Part shown: one piece after another, positions 1-8,144 of the stretch | Layout of the letters: every line of letters begins with the position of its first letter | Position numbering within the stretch: the stretch's first letter is position 1 | Source: Opitutus sp. GAS368 | Lineage (GTDB): Bacteria > Verrucomicrobiota > Verrucomicrobiia > Opitutales > Opitutaceae | Reading direction: 5' to 3' | Length of the DNA: 32,097 nt | Assembly (NCBI GenBank): GCA_945903465.1 | Contig: CAMDOF010000081.1 | Span: forward strand, 1 to 32,097 | Made by a program: the position numbers and the translations under genes | Notes under the pieces: generated by a model | The model's input: the letters and a program-made list of their open reading frames with translations, nothing else | What the model was told of the DNA's origin: nothing | Databases searched by the model: none

Positions 1-1
1 T

Positions 2-403
2 GGCACAGGTGCGGCTTGGTTCCTCTACGCGATCTGGCATCTTTCGCCGGCAGATTTTGGAGAGTACAAGACCTATCTGTTCATTGGTTTCTTGCTGGTG
101 GCCGTGCTGGCTTTCAAATGTGTTCCGGACTTTTTGGCCGTGCGTGGTCTCGCCACATTAATCCTCATGGGAGCGATGCCCCTGCTGGAGGCGGGTTATA
201 TGAACTTCGCGCATCCGCAGATCGTGGTCTACAAGATCGCGGTCTATCTGGCGATCGCCAGTGCCGTCTGGCTGGGCGCGCAACCGTGGCGGCTGCGTGA
301 TTTCATTTATTGGATCTTCGTCCGGCCGAAGCGCGCCCAGGCTTTGGGTGGTGGCTTGGCCGGTTACGGTCTGCTGGTGACGTTCGTGGCGTTTACTTAT
401 TGA
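2..403 (+). CDS. Membrane protein, 3' part (5' end outside window)
   Basis: The reading frame is open from base 2 to the TGA at 401-403, so only the last 133 codons are inside the window. The visible part is hydrophobic, with about four likely membrane-spanning stretches separated by short loops. It ends with a basic loop (RPKRAQ) and a final hydrophobic segment. No catalytic motif or recognisable family signature was seen. It ends 10 bases before gmk on the same strand, so the two are probably co-transcribed. It is an integral membrane protein of unknown function; the coding call is well supported, the role is not. Confidence 0.7.
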   Translation, partial: GTGAAWFLYAIWHLSPADFGEYKTYLFIGFLLVAVLAFKCVPDFLAVRGLATLILMGAMPLLEAGYMNFAHPQIVVYKIAVYLAIASAVWLGAQPWRLRDFIYWIFVRPKRAQALGGGLAGYGLLVTFVAFTY

Positions 404-413
404 GAGCCGCCCT

Positions 414-1028
414 ATGTGTGCTGCGCATCCGGTTCTCCTCGTCATTGCTGGTCCCGCTGGCTCCGGCAAAAGCACGCTGTGTGATCGACTCGTTCAAGAA
501 CGCCGGGAATTTTCCCGGGTAGTGACGACGACGACCCGGTCGCCACGGGTGGGTGAGATTAACGGGGAGCATTACCATTTTTTCTCACCGGCGGAGTTTC
601 AAGAGCGGATCAAGCAAGGCCATTTTCTCGAATGGGCGCTCGTGCACGGCGATCATGAAGACCGTCTTTACGGAACGTTAAAATCGAGTGTCTTGACGCC
701 CTTGGCCTCTGGCCGAGATCTTGTCATGAGCATTGATGTGCAGGGCGTGGAGAGTTTGCGTAAAGTGTCGCGGGACGACGCGGGATTGCGCCGGGCCTTG
801 ACGACGATTTTTATTGTGGTGGATCACGCTCGGCTGGAGGCGCGGATGCGCGCGCGGGATAAGGATCATGAAGAGGAGATTGCCCGCCGCATCGCGACGG
901 CGGAGGCAGAGCTGCGCGAGGCGCCGAAGTTTGATTTTACGATTGCCAGCCATACTCGGGAGGCCGATTTCGCGGCGCTTGAAATCATTCTAGAAAAAGC
1001 GCGCGCGCTTTCTTTGGTCCGCGCTTAA
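414..1028 (+). CDS. gmk: Guanylate kinase
   Basis: Guanylate kinase converts GMP to GDP using ATP in the cytoplasm, a required step in GTP and dGTP supply. The 204-aa protein has the usual length. Its P-loop GPAGSGKST lies at about residues 13-21. The GMP-binding region follows, with TTTTRSPRVGEINGEHYHF (residues 38-56), matching the family's T-T-R-x-P-R-x-G-E-x-G-x-x-Y pattern. IDVQGVESLR (about residues 107-116) matches the conserved D-x-Q-G stretch, and RMRARDKDHEEEIARR is the usual lid and arginine-rich region. The ATG at 414 lies 10 bases after the preceding membrane-protein gene. A GC-rich hairpin 16 bases after the stop probably ends the transcript. Confidence 0.95.
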   Translation: MCAAHPVLLVIAGPAGSGKSTLCDRLVQERREFSRVVTTTTRSPRVGEINGEHYHFFSPAEFQERIKQGHFLEWALVHGDHEDRLYGTLKSSVLTPLASGRDLVMSIDVQGVESLRKVSRDDAGLRRALTTIFIVVDHARLEARMRARDKDHEEEIARRIATAEAELREAPKFDFTIASHTREADFAALEIILEKARALSLVRA

Positions 1029-1043
1029 ACCGCCGCACCCTTT

Positions 1044-1068
1044 GGCGCGGCGTGGGTGGCGCCGCGCC
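1044..1068. terminator. GC-rich hairpin between convergent gmk and nadB
   Basis: A perfect 9-bp stem (GGCGCGGCG at 1044-1052, CGCCGCGCC at 1060-1068) encloses a 7-base loop. It begins 16 bases after the gmk stop and lies about 70 bases beyond the nadB stop on the other strand. No T-tract follows on either side, so it is not a textbook intrinsic terminator. Its position between two convergent genes fits a bidirectional transcription stop. Confidence 0.5.
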
Positions 1069-1135
1069 GGAGCGCCCGAGTGGATCGAGGTTAACGTGGC
1101 GGCCCGCCGGCGAGCCCGGCGCTTCGGCCGATTTT

Positions 1136-2692
1136 TTAAGCCTCCTCGATGATGTAGTGACTGCCCTTGCTTTGGGGATTGAGGGAGGCGGCGTGGACGA
1201 CGAGGAGGGCGGTTTGAATCGCGTTGCGCAGTTCAATGAGTTCACGGGTGAGCCGGCAGCCGCGGTAAAAGCTTTGGATTTCCTCGCGTAACTCGATGAG
1301 AATTCTCCGAGCGCGGGTGAGGCGTTTCGGCGAACGGACGACTCCGGCGTAGTTCCACATGGTGTGTTGGATTTGGAGCATGTCTTGCCGGATTAAAACG
1401 GGATCGGCTTCGCGGGTCGGGCTAGCCCAGTCGCGTGGTCTTGGAAGCTGAAAAGATTCGTGGGCGATTTCGGCGAAGTCGGCGAGGGCGGCGAATTTGG
1501 CGCTCACCAGGCATTCAAGTAATGACGTGCTGGCGAGCCGGTTGGCGCCATGAAGGCCGGTGCAGCCGTTCTCGCCGATGGCGTTGAGGTGGCGGACGCT
1601 GGTGCGACCCGCGAGATCCGTATGGACGCCGCCACACGCGAAGTGAGCGGCGGGAACGACCGGGATGGGCTCGCGAGTGATATCGAGTCCGTGGGCGTGG
1701 CAGCGGGCGTAAATCGTCGGAAATCGTTCCCGAATAAAGTCGGGAGTCATGGCCGACAAATCGAGGAGCGCGTGGGGCTCACCGCTGGTGGCGAGCTCTT
1801 GCTTGATGGCGCGGGCGACGACATCGCGAGGTGCGAGGGAGCCGCGCGGATCAATCGTGTCGAGGAAACATTCCCCGCGGGCATTACGGAGGACGGCGCC
1901 CTCGCCGCGGAGGGCTTCGGTGATTAAAAACCGCGGGGCGTTTTTTTTAGCAAAAACGGTCGGATGAAACTGCACATACTCGAGGTCGATGAGTCGAGCG
2001 CCGACGCGGTAGGCCATGGCGACGCCGTGGCCGACACTGCCGGGCACGTTGGTGGAGTGGTGAAAAATTTGGCCGAGACCGCCGGTGGCGAGGATGGTTT
2101 TTTTGGCAACGATGGCGACGGTTTCGCCGGTGGTGGTATTGAGGACGTAAGCGCCAAAACAAGTGAGCGGTTGATAGCGATCGGCGAGATCGTCGGAATT
2201 ATGCGAGAGGGTGAGTAAGTCGATGGCGACCCAGCCAGTGCGGCGGGAAATATTTGTGGTCGCATCGACCTGGGTGGCGACCGCAGAAAGAATGGCGTGA
2301 CCGGTCGCATCTTTAGCATGAATGATTCGGCGCGTGCTGTGCCCGCCCTCGCGCGTGAGATCGAGGGCGCCCGCGGCAGAACGATCGAAGGACACTTGAA
2401 GATTCTCCAGGAGGAACTCCTCCACCGCGCGGGGGCCCTCGCGCACGAGGTGCTCGACGGCCGCGGGGTTGGCGGTGCGATCGCTGGCCTCGAAAATATC
2501 GTGCGCCAGTGCAGCGGGATCAGCGGTGGTGTCGTAGATGATACCACCTTGCGCCCAGTCGCTGTTGGCGGCGAGTGGTTCGGCGAGGGAGAGTAGTTCG
2601 ACCGCCAGCCCGTGTTGGGCGGCGCGCAGTGCGTAGGCCGAACCGGCAAGGCCGGCGCCGATGACGAGACAGTCCGTACGAAATATTTTCAT
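1136..2692 (-). CDS. nadB: L-aspartate oxidase
   Basis: This FAD enzyme oxidises L-aspartate to iminoaspartate, the first step of de novo NAD synthesis in the cytoplasm. The 518-aa protein is close to the usual length. It starts with the dinucleotide-binding fold (VIGAGLAGSAYAL, about residues 10-22) and has SDWAQGGI near residues 44-51. LTREGGHSTRRIIHAKDATG near residue 115 is the family's active-site and flavin stretch. EYVQFHPT, ACGGVHTD and LHGANRLASTSLLECLV follow in the expected order and separate it from succinate dehydrogenase flavoproteins. The ATG at 2692 gives a start directly before the flavin fold. It is the last gene of a nadA-nadC-nadB operon, 34 bases after nadC. Confidence 0.96.
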   Translation of the reverse strand: MKIFRTDCLVIGAGLAGSAYALRAAQHGLAVELLSLAEPLAANSDWAQGGIIYDTTADPAALAHDIFEASDRTANPAAVEHLVREGPRAVEEFLLENLQVSFDRSAAGALDLTREGGHSTRRIIHAKDATGHAILSAVATQVDATTNISRRTGWVAIDLLTLSHNSDDLADRYQPLTCFGAYVLNTTTGETVAIVAKKTILATGGLGQIFHHSTNVPGSVGHGVAMAYRVGARLIDLEYVQFHPTVFAKKNAPRFLITEALRGEGAVLRNARGECFLDTIDPRGSLAPRDVVARAIKQELATSGEPHALLDLSAMTPDFIRERFPTIYARCHAHGLDITREPIPVVPAAHFACGGVHTDLAGRTSVRHLNAIGENGCTGLHGANRLASTSLLECLVSAKFAALADFAEIAHESFQLPRPRDWASPTREADPVLIRQDMLQIQHTMWNYAGVVRSPKRLTRARRILIELREEIQSFYRGCRLTRELIELRNAIQTALLVVHAASLNPQSKGSHYIIEEA

Positions 2693-2726
2693 GAAAGCGC
2701 CGCGGCGGCGAATCGGCCCCTTGGCT

Positions 2727-3575
2727 TTACCGTTTGCGAATGGGGCTGACTTCGAGGCTCAGATCGACGGCGGTCGCGGAGTGGGTGAGCGCCCCCACGC
2801 TGATCACATCGACTCCGGGCAGGGCGTAATCGCGGAGGGTTTCAAAACGCACGCCACCGGAAACCTCCACCACGGCCGCGCCGGCGATGCGGGCGATGGC
2901 TCGCTGAATCATGGCGGGCGTCATATTATCCAGGAGGATGACGTCGGCGGCGGCGCGCAGGGCGGCCGCGACCTCCGCAGGGGTTTTCGCCTCCACTTCA
3001 ATTTTAGCGAGATGCGGGGCGGCGGCGCGGGCGAGGGCGACGGCGCGGGCAAGTGAACCGGCGGCGGCGATATGGTTGTCTTTGATGAGGACATGTTCCC
3101 CCAGAGACGAGCGGTGGTTCCAGCAGCCCCCGCAACGGACCGCGTATTTTTCAAGTGCACGCCAGCCAGGCGTGGTCTTGCGGGTGTCGACGATCCGCAC
3201 GCCGGTACCCGCGATCGCCTCCGCGAATTTCTGCGCGAGGGTGGCGATGCCGGAAAGCTTTTGCAGAAAATTTAAAGCGGTGCGTTCGGCCGTAAGTAAG
3301 GCCGTCGTCGGACCGCTAATCCGCAGGACGAGTTGGCCATTTTTGAGGCGATCGCCGTCGGCCGCCAATGGGGTTACGGTAAGTTTCGGATCGACCTTTT
3401 TAAATACGCGAGTGGCGATACCGATGCCGCACAACGTGAGCGCCTGTTTCGCGACGATGATTCCGCGAGCCCGGTCGTGCGCGGAAAAAATCGCCTCGCT
3501 GGTGAGATCGCCGAGCCCGGCGTCTTCCTCAAGGGCGAGGTCAATAAGGTGGTCGGTCCGAGGGGAGATCATCAT
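2727..3575 (-). CDS. nadC: Nicotinate-nucleotide pyrophosphorylase (quinolinate phosphoribosyltransferase)
   Basis: NadC joins quinolinate to PRPP and decarboxylates it, giving nicotinate mononucleotide. The open frame begins at a TTG at 3587, two bases after the nadA stop. The ATG at 3575 is preferred here and gives 282 aa, a typical length; an adjacent ATG at 3572 is equally possible. Family motifs in order are LALEEDAGLGDLTS, ERTALNFLQKLSGIAT, DTRKTTPGWRALEKYAV, NHR, VLIKDNHI and, near the end, VEVSGGV. These cover the PRPP and quinolinate sites. The usual GGGxNHR loop reads GGCWNHR here, which is unusual. It is the middle gene of the nad operon. Confidence 0.94.
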   Translation of the reverse strand: MMISPRTDHLIDLALEEDAGLGDLTSEAIFSAHDRARGIIVAKQALTLCGIGIATRVFKKVDPKLTVTPLAADGDRLKNGQLVLRISGPTTALLTAERTALNFLQKLSGIATLAQKFAEAIAGTGVRIVDTRKTTPGWRALEKYAVRCGGCWNHRSSLGEHVLIKDNHIAAAGSLARAVALARAAAPHLAKIEVEAKTPAEVAAALRAAADVILLDNMTPAMIQRAIARIAGAAVVEVSGGVRFETLRDYALPGVDVISVGALTHSATAVDLSLEVSPIRKR

Positions 3576-3589
3576 GGAAAAGACCAAAA

Positions 3590-4633
3590 TTAGTCGGCCG
3601 GTGAAAGTGCGAACATCTGCTCAAGGCAATGGGCGGCGCGTTGGCGCACGTCTTCGGGGAGCGTGATGATCTGATCAGGCCGCGGCGATTTGAGGGCGTC
3701 GCGGATTTTTTCGAGGGAGTTGAGCTTCATGTAAGGGCACAAGCGGCACCCGCCGACAAAGGCTTTTTCGGGAGACTCGACTTGGAGCCGGCCGACGAGT
3801 CCGCATTCGGTGAGCATCAAATAATAGGGAGCGCCGGTGGTCTTGACGTATTTCATCATGGCGCCGGTGCTGCCCACGAAGTCGGCCGCCGCGGCGACTG
3901 CTGGCGGGCACTCGGGATGGGCGACGACCAGCAGGCCGGGATAACGCTGGCGAGCGGCGGTGATATCGGTGGGGGTGAATTGGTCGTGAACCATGCACGT
4001 GCCGTCAGCGGTGATGATTTCTTTGTCAACGCCCCGTCGCTTCATTTCAGTGCGGAGGTTGTCACCCATGAGCCGGTCGGGCACGAATAAGATCCGGCGG
4101 GCGGGGAGTTTTTCGACGATGGCGTAGACATTACCGGAGGTAACGCAGACATCGGAGGCGGCTTTGACCTCGGCGGTACTGTTGATGTAGCAGACGACGG
4201 TAGCATCGGGGTAAAGCGATTTGAGCTGGCGCAGTTGATCTCCGGTCAGGGCATCGGCCAGTGAGCAACCCGAGTCGCGGTCGGGGACGATCACGGTGGC
4301 GGCGGGCGAAAGAATTTTTGCGGTCTCGGCCATGAACACGACGCCCGCGAATAAAATGACGGGAGCGCGCAATTCGCGGGCTTTCAGGCTGAGAAAGTAG
4401 GAGTCGCCGCGGAAATCAGCGACGCCGTAGATGATTTCCGGCTCAAGGTAAGAGTGGGCGAGAATGACGGCACCGCGGTCTTTTTTGAGCTCATTGATTT
4501 CGAGCGTGAGAGGGGCGATGGCGAGACAGGCCTCGTAGTTCCACGTCTTTCCCCGCGGATCGCAGTCCACGTGCATGAGTGAGCGGAGCAGGCGTTCTGC
4601 TTCGGCGGCAACGTGATGGGCAGTGGCGTTCAT
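3590..4633 (-). CDS. nadA: Quinolinate synthase A
   Basis: NadA condenses iminoaspartate with dihydroxyacetone phosphate to quinolinate, using a [4Fe-4S] cluster. The 347-aa protein has the normal length and three-fold repeated architecture. Early signatures are AVILAHSYLEPEI (residues 55-67) and VVFMAETAKIL (98-108). The likely cluster ligands are C123 in DSGCSLAD, C163 in DVCVTSGN and C299 in CRLCPYMKLNSL. AHPECPP near residues 238-244 and FVGSTGAM are also conserved. The ATG at 4633 opens the nad operon, so its promoter should lie between 4634 and about 4790. NadA and NadB are functionally coupled because iminoaspartate is unstable, which fits their co-transcription. Confidence 0.96.
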   Translation of the reverse strand: MNATAHHVAAEAERLLRSLMHVDCDPRGKTWNYEACLAIAPLTLEINELKKDRGAVILAHSYLEPEIIYGVADFRGDSYFLSLKARELRAPVILFAGVVFMAETAKILSPAATVIVPDRDSGCSLADALTGDQLRQLKSLYPDATVVCYINSTAEVKAASDVCVTSGNVYAIVEKLPARRILFVPDRLMGDNLRTEMKRRGVDKEIITADGTCMVHDQFTPTDITAARQRYPGLLVVAHPECPPAVAAAADFVGSTGAMMKYVKTTGAPYYLMLTECGLVGRLQVESPEKAFVGGCRLCPYMKLNSLEKIRDALKSPRPDQIITLPEDVRQRAAHCLEQMFALSPAD

Positions 4634-4837
4634 CGCAGAGGGATTAAGGGAGAGGGAGGATTCTGTGAATTAGGGCAGGGGGCAAGCCAGCCGAGCGAGC
4701 ATCCCCGAGCGGACCGTTTCTGATGGATAACGATCGCCGTGCAAGGGGGATCAGCGGTGAAGGCTTGCGCCTGGTTAGATCGTTCGGGAAACTTATGAAC
4801 TATTTTAATCTACGCTTTTATTTTCGCGGCTGCGGAG

Positions 4838-5119
4838 TTGAGTTTTTGGGATCAGTTCAAGGGGGTTTCTCGAGAGGCGTGGAGCCGCTGGGCGATTCAG
4901 CTGTTGATCGTTGTGGTCTTGGTTGGGCTTTGGCGGGTGCTGCGAAAGATCAACGGACTCTTGCCTTGGCTCTGCGCGGTATTGGCTGGTAGCGTGATTC
5001 TCCTCTCTTGGATTTACCACCGTGGCGAACCCGCCATGATGACGCCGTTGGTGGAAAAGCTCGCGCCGTTCATGCCCACCGAGAAAAGCGATGAGGCGAA
5101 ACGCCGAGCGGGGCGCTAG
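4838..5119 (+). CDS. Small membrane protein, start apparently disrupted
   Basis: The 93-codon frame from a TTG at 4838 has one clear membrane segment (IQLLIVVVLVGLWRVL) and a second (WLCAVLAGSVILLSWIY), then a charged tail. The same frame is open upstream of 4838 to a TGA at 4796 and reads TILIYAFIFAAAELSFW, which looks like a signal peptide or first membrane helix. The only nearby ATG, at 4795, is in another frame, so the true start may have been lost to a small indel. The stop is two bases before the cupin gene, so the two are probably co-transcribed. No family was recognised. The coding frame is fairly secure, the start is not. Confidence 0.6.
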   Translation: MSFWDQFKGVSREAWSRWAIQLLIVVVLVGLWRVLRKINGLLPWLCAVLAGSVILLSWIYHRGEPAMMTPLVEKLAPFMPTEKSDEAKRRAGR

Positions 5120-5121
5120 GA

Positions 5122-5607
5122 ATGAATGCGGCGGCGCGCGCGCTGATCGTTAAGCTCGGGCTGGAACCACTGCCGGGTGAGGGCGGTTTTTTTCGGCAGA
5201 CCTGGCGGAGCGGCACGGCCTCCTCGATTTACTTTCTCCTCACGGCGGAGCAGTTTTCCGCGCTGCATCGGATCGAACAGGATGAGCTTTGGCATTTTTA
5301 TGCCGGCGATCCCGTGGAGCATGTTCAATGTGAACGCGGGGGCGGGAGGTTTCAAGCGGTGCGGCTGGGGCCGGCCGTGTTAGCGGGCGACGTGTCACAA
5401 GTGCTGGTGCCGGCGGGGGTCTGGCAGGGGGCGCGCTTGGCGGTGGTGCCGGGGGCCGCGACTGTCTTGGAACTTCATGGCTGGGCGTTGGTCGGTTGCA
5501 CGGTATCGCCGCCGTGGAATGAGCGGGGCTTTTCGCTGGCGTCTCGGGCTGAGCTCGTCCGGGCCTTTCCCGCCGATGCGGCGCTCATCCATGGTTTAAC
5601 GCGTTGA
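5122..5607 (+). CDS. Cupin domain protein, DUF985 family
   Basis: This 161-aa protein matches the DUF985/cupin_5 family of single-domain cupins. The family's order of motifs is visible: LEPLPGEGGFFRQTWRS at the N terminus, SSIYFLLTAEQFSALHRI, then DELWHFYAGDPVEH, VLVPAGVWQGARL, and the closing VGCTVSPPWNERGFSLASR. Residues in HRI..DE.WHFY and the later glycine-rich turn form the cupin barrel and possible metal pocket. The substrate of this family is not settled, so no reaction is assigned. It starts two bases after the upstream membrane-protein stop and is followed 38 bases later by pdxH on the same strand, so the three probably share a transcript. Confidence 0.88.
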   Translation: MNAAARALIVKLGLEPLPGEGGFFRQTWRSGTASSIYFLLTAEQFSALHRIEQDELWHFYAGDPVEHVQCERGGGRFQAVRLGPAVLAGDVSQVLVPAGVWQGARLAVVPGAATVLELHGWALVGCTVSPPWNERGFSLASRAELVRAFPADAALIHGLTR

Positions 5608-5645
5608 TTTTTGACAGAACGGCCCGAGATGACAAGGTGAGCGCC

Positions 5646-6281
5646 GTGTCATTTGCCGATCTCAGAAAAGATTATTCACTGGCCGGGCTCGCCGAGCAGG
5701 ATTTGGCGCGGGATCCTTTTCGCCAATTTGAAACATGGTTTCAAGAGGCGGAAGCGGCGAAGATCCCCGAGCCCAATGCGATGACGCTGGCGACGGCGGG
5801 CCGGGATGGGCGGCCGTCGGCGCGGACAGTTTTATTGAAAGGGTTGGATGGGCGGGGTTTTGTTTTTTTCTCAAACTATGCGAGCCGCAAGGGGCGTGAG
5901 CTCGAGAGCAATCCCTTCGCGACGTTATTATTCCCGTGGGTGGCGCTGGAGCGCCAAGTGATCGTGGAAGGGGCCGTCGTGAAGGTGCCGCGCGAAGAGA
6001 GTGCGACTTATTTTCATTCGCGGCCGCGGGCGAGCCAGTTGGGTGCGTGGGTCGCGCCGCAGAGCTCGCTGATCGCGGGGCGGGGCTTGCTCGAGGAGAG
6101 CATGAAATTGCTTGAGAAGAAGTATGCCGGGATCGAAGTGCCGTTGCCTCCGCAGTGGGGTGGTTGGCGCCTCTCGCCGGAAACCGTCGAATTCTGGCAA
6201 GGCCGCCGGAGTCGATTGCATGATCGGCTGCGCTATCGCCGAGAAAAAGATGGGTGGTGCATTGAGCGGCTCGCGCCCTAA
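5646..6281 (+). CDS. pdxH: Pyridoxamine 5'-phosphate oxidase
   Basis: PdxH is an FMN enzyme that oxidises pyridoxine or pyridoxamine phosphate to pyridoxal phosphate. The GTG at 5646 is chosen because AAGGTGA lies just upstream and it gives 211 aa, the usual size. A TTG at 5604, overlapping the cupin stop, would add 14 unlike residues. Motifs include DPFRQFETWFQEA, NAMTLAT, GRPSARTVLLKG (FMN site, about residues 56-67), FFSNYASRKGRELESNP, VEGAV, YFHSRPRASQLGAWVAPQSS (122-141) and the C-terminal WGGWRLSPETVEFWQGRRSRLHDRLRY, which carries the conserved substrate-binding arginine and histidine. All key family motifs are intact. Confidence 0.95.
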   Translation: MSFADLRKDYSLAGLAEQDLARDPFRQFETWFQEAEAAKIPEPNAMTLATAGRDGRPSARTVLLKGLDGRGFVFFSNYASRKGRELESNPFATLLFPWVALERQVIVEGAVVKVPREESATYFHSRPRASQLGAWVAPQSSLIAGRGLLEESMKLLEKKYAGIEVPLPPQWGGWRLSPETVEFWQGRRSRLHDRLRYRREKDGWCIERLAP

Positions 6282-6488
6282 GGCTGGCGCGCAGCGATCT
6301 GAACGGTCCGGTGGCTGCCTTCGGCGAGGCTCCTCCGCGGTCGTTCTTTTGACTTAACTTCGGAGCGGGGGCTGCGGACGGCGGAGGCTTCGGCCGAGGA
6401 GGACCAGCGTTTCCGAGGAAGCGGCGAAAAGCCTGCCGATTCAATTTTTTTACTGTCGTCGCGGGAGCCGCTCGCTTTTCTTGTAGAA

Positions 6489-8069
6489 ATGGCCCGTCCC
6501 AAAAAAACCTCCCGAGTCACCCGCCAAGGCGAGCCGTCGGCCGCTGTGTCGGATGCGGTCTTAGCCGCGGCTTTGCGCGCCCAGCGCAAGGCGGTGTTGA
6601 TCGCGCACGCCAAGGAGGGCTCGGCCGGCTTCGTCATCGATTTTGTTAACGCCAGTTTTTGTACGCTGACGGGTTATGCGGCTGGCGAATTGGTGGGGCA
6701 GTCCATCGCCAAGTTGCATGAAGATAGGGCGGAATTGGCTCGGCTGCGCCAGTGGTGCTTGGGCGGGATTAGTCTGGGTCCGCTGGTGGGGCAAGGCGGC
6801 CTGACGCAGTGTGGCGGCGGGAAGGTTTCTGCTCGGTGGACTTATGAATTTTTCGGTGAGTTGGGGGCGAGCCAGCCGCAAGTGGTGGCGACCTATCGTG
6901 ATCAGACGGAGACAACTGCTCTGCGCGAGGATCTGGCGCGGGCGCAACAAATCGAAGCGGTGGGACGCCTCGCCGGAAATGTCGCGCACGATTTTAATAA
7001 CCTCATTTCCGTGATCACGGGTTATAGTGAACTGCTGACGGCGCGTTTAGTGAACGAGCCTGCCGCCTTGGTCGAAGTGGCGGCGATTCAGCAAGCGAGT
7101 GCTAAAGCGGCCGCTCTCGTGCAACAACTCCTCTTCTTCAGCCGACGGCAGTCGGTTGATTTTTGTATTCTAAATATTAATACACTGATCCGCCGGGAGT
7201 GGGCGGTTCTCCAGCAATTGGTCCGGGCGGAGGGCTCCGTCGAACTCGACCTAGCCGAGGTCCTTCCGAATGTGCGGACGGATCTGGCGCAGTTTCAGCA
7301 GGTCTTGCTCAATCTCGTACTTAACGCGCGGGATGCGCTCCGCGCCAAGGGTCGTATCGTGATTGGCACGACCGTGCGGGAGTTGGCCCGGGCGCTGGAG
7401 CCGAGTCCGGCGGCGCCAGCGGCGGGCCGTTATGTTGTGCTGATGGTTACGGATAACGGCACCGGCATCGATGCCGCGACGCGGCGGCGTCTCTTCGAAC
7501 CTTTTTTTACGACTAAGCCAGCGGGCAAGGGCACGGGTCTTGGTCTGCCCATTGTCCACGAGGTGGTGCGTCAGAGTGGCGGGTTCGTGAAAGTTCGGAG
7601 CACGGTCTTGGTCGGATCGACGTTTGAGGTCTGGTTGCCGGCCACCGACGCCACCGCGGAGGAATCGCCGCCGCTAGCGGTGGTGGTATCGCCCGCGCGT
7701 GGGCATGAAAGTGTCGGGCTGATTGAGGCCGATGGACTGGTGCGAAAAATGGTCGCGGGCATGCTGACGGCCGAAGGTTATCGGGTATCGGCGGCGGCCA
7801 CGTGGGCTGAAGGGTTGGGTAAGTCTGATGCCGAGCGGCCGGTGCAGCTTATGATAACGAGCTTGGCGGGTGAAGGCGAACGAGAGGTGGGGAGACTTTT
7901 TAAGGCGTGTCCTAATCTGCGATTGCTCTGCACCTGTGAGTCTGAGGAGAGCCAGGGGACGGTGCGCTGGTTAAAAGCAGAGCATCAAGCGCGGATCATC
8001 AAGCCCTATGCCTTGAGTGATCTCTTGCGAGCGGTGCGAAAGCTCCTGGACGTAGGCTCTCCCCGGTGA
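6489..8069 (+). CDS. PAS hybrid histidine kinase with degenerate receiver
   Basis: This 526-aa protein has no obvious membrane segment, so it is probably a cytoplasmic sensor. A PAS-type domain occupies about residues 30-140 (NASFCTLTGYAAGELVGQ). The dimerisation and phosphorylation helix follows, with AHDFNNL and phospho-acceptor H167. The ATPase domain has an N box (QVLLNLVLNARDAL), G1 (VTDNGTGID), F box (LFEPFFTTK) and G2 (GKGTGLGLP), all intact. The C-terminal 130 residues keep a receiver-like outline (LIEADGLVRKMVAGML, then IIKPYALSDLL with the conserved lysine), but the strand that should carry the phospho-accepting aspartate reads LMITSLAG, with S458 there. The kinase should be active, the receiver not phosphorylatable. 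sixA follows 75 bases downstream. Confidence 0.9.
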   Translation: MARPKKTSRVTRQGEPSAAVSDAVLAAALRAQRKAVLIAHAKEGSAGFVIDFVNASFCTLTGYAAGELVGQSIAKLHEDRAELARLRQWCLGGISLGPLVGQGGLTQCGGGKVSARWTYEFFGELGASQPQVVATYRDQTETTALREDLARAQQIEAVGRLAGNVAHDFNNLISVITGYSELLTARLVNEPAALVEVAAIQQASAKAAALVQQLLFFSRRQSVDFCILNINTLIRREWAVLQQLVRAEGSVELDLAEVLPNVRTDLAQFQQVLLNLVLNARDALRAKGRIVIGTTVRELARALEPSPAAPAAGRYVVLMVTDNGTGIDAATRRRLFEPFFTTKPAGKGTGLGLPIVHEVVRQSGGFVKVRSTVLVGSTFEVWLPATDATAEESPPLAVVVSPARGHESVGLIEADGLVRKMVAGMLTAEGYRVSAAATWAEGLGKSDAERPVQLMITSLAGEGEREVGRLFKACPNLRLLCTCESEESQGTVRWLKAEHQARIIKPYALSDLLRAVRKLLDVGSPR

Positions 8070-8144
8070 TGGCAACGTTCCCTGCGGGCCTCTGGTGGCC
8101 GGACATAAAGTGGATAACGCGAGAGCGGGGGCTGACTTAATTTC

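Noticed and set aside
1924..2649. 241-codon minus-strand open frame overlapping nadB
   Set aside because: It is a frame-shifted shadow of nadB, rich in Pro/Ser/Arg, with no domain.
5662..6444. 260-codon minus-strand open frame
   Set aside because: It lies opposite pdxH, whose family motifs are complete; the product is Arg/Pro/Ala-rich with no recognisable domain.
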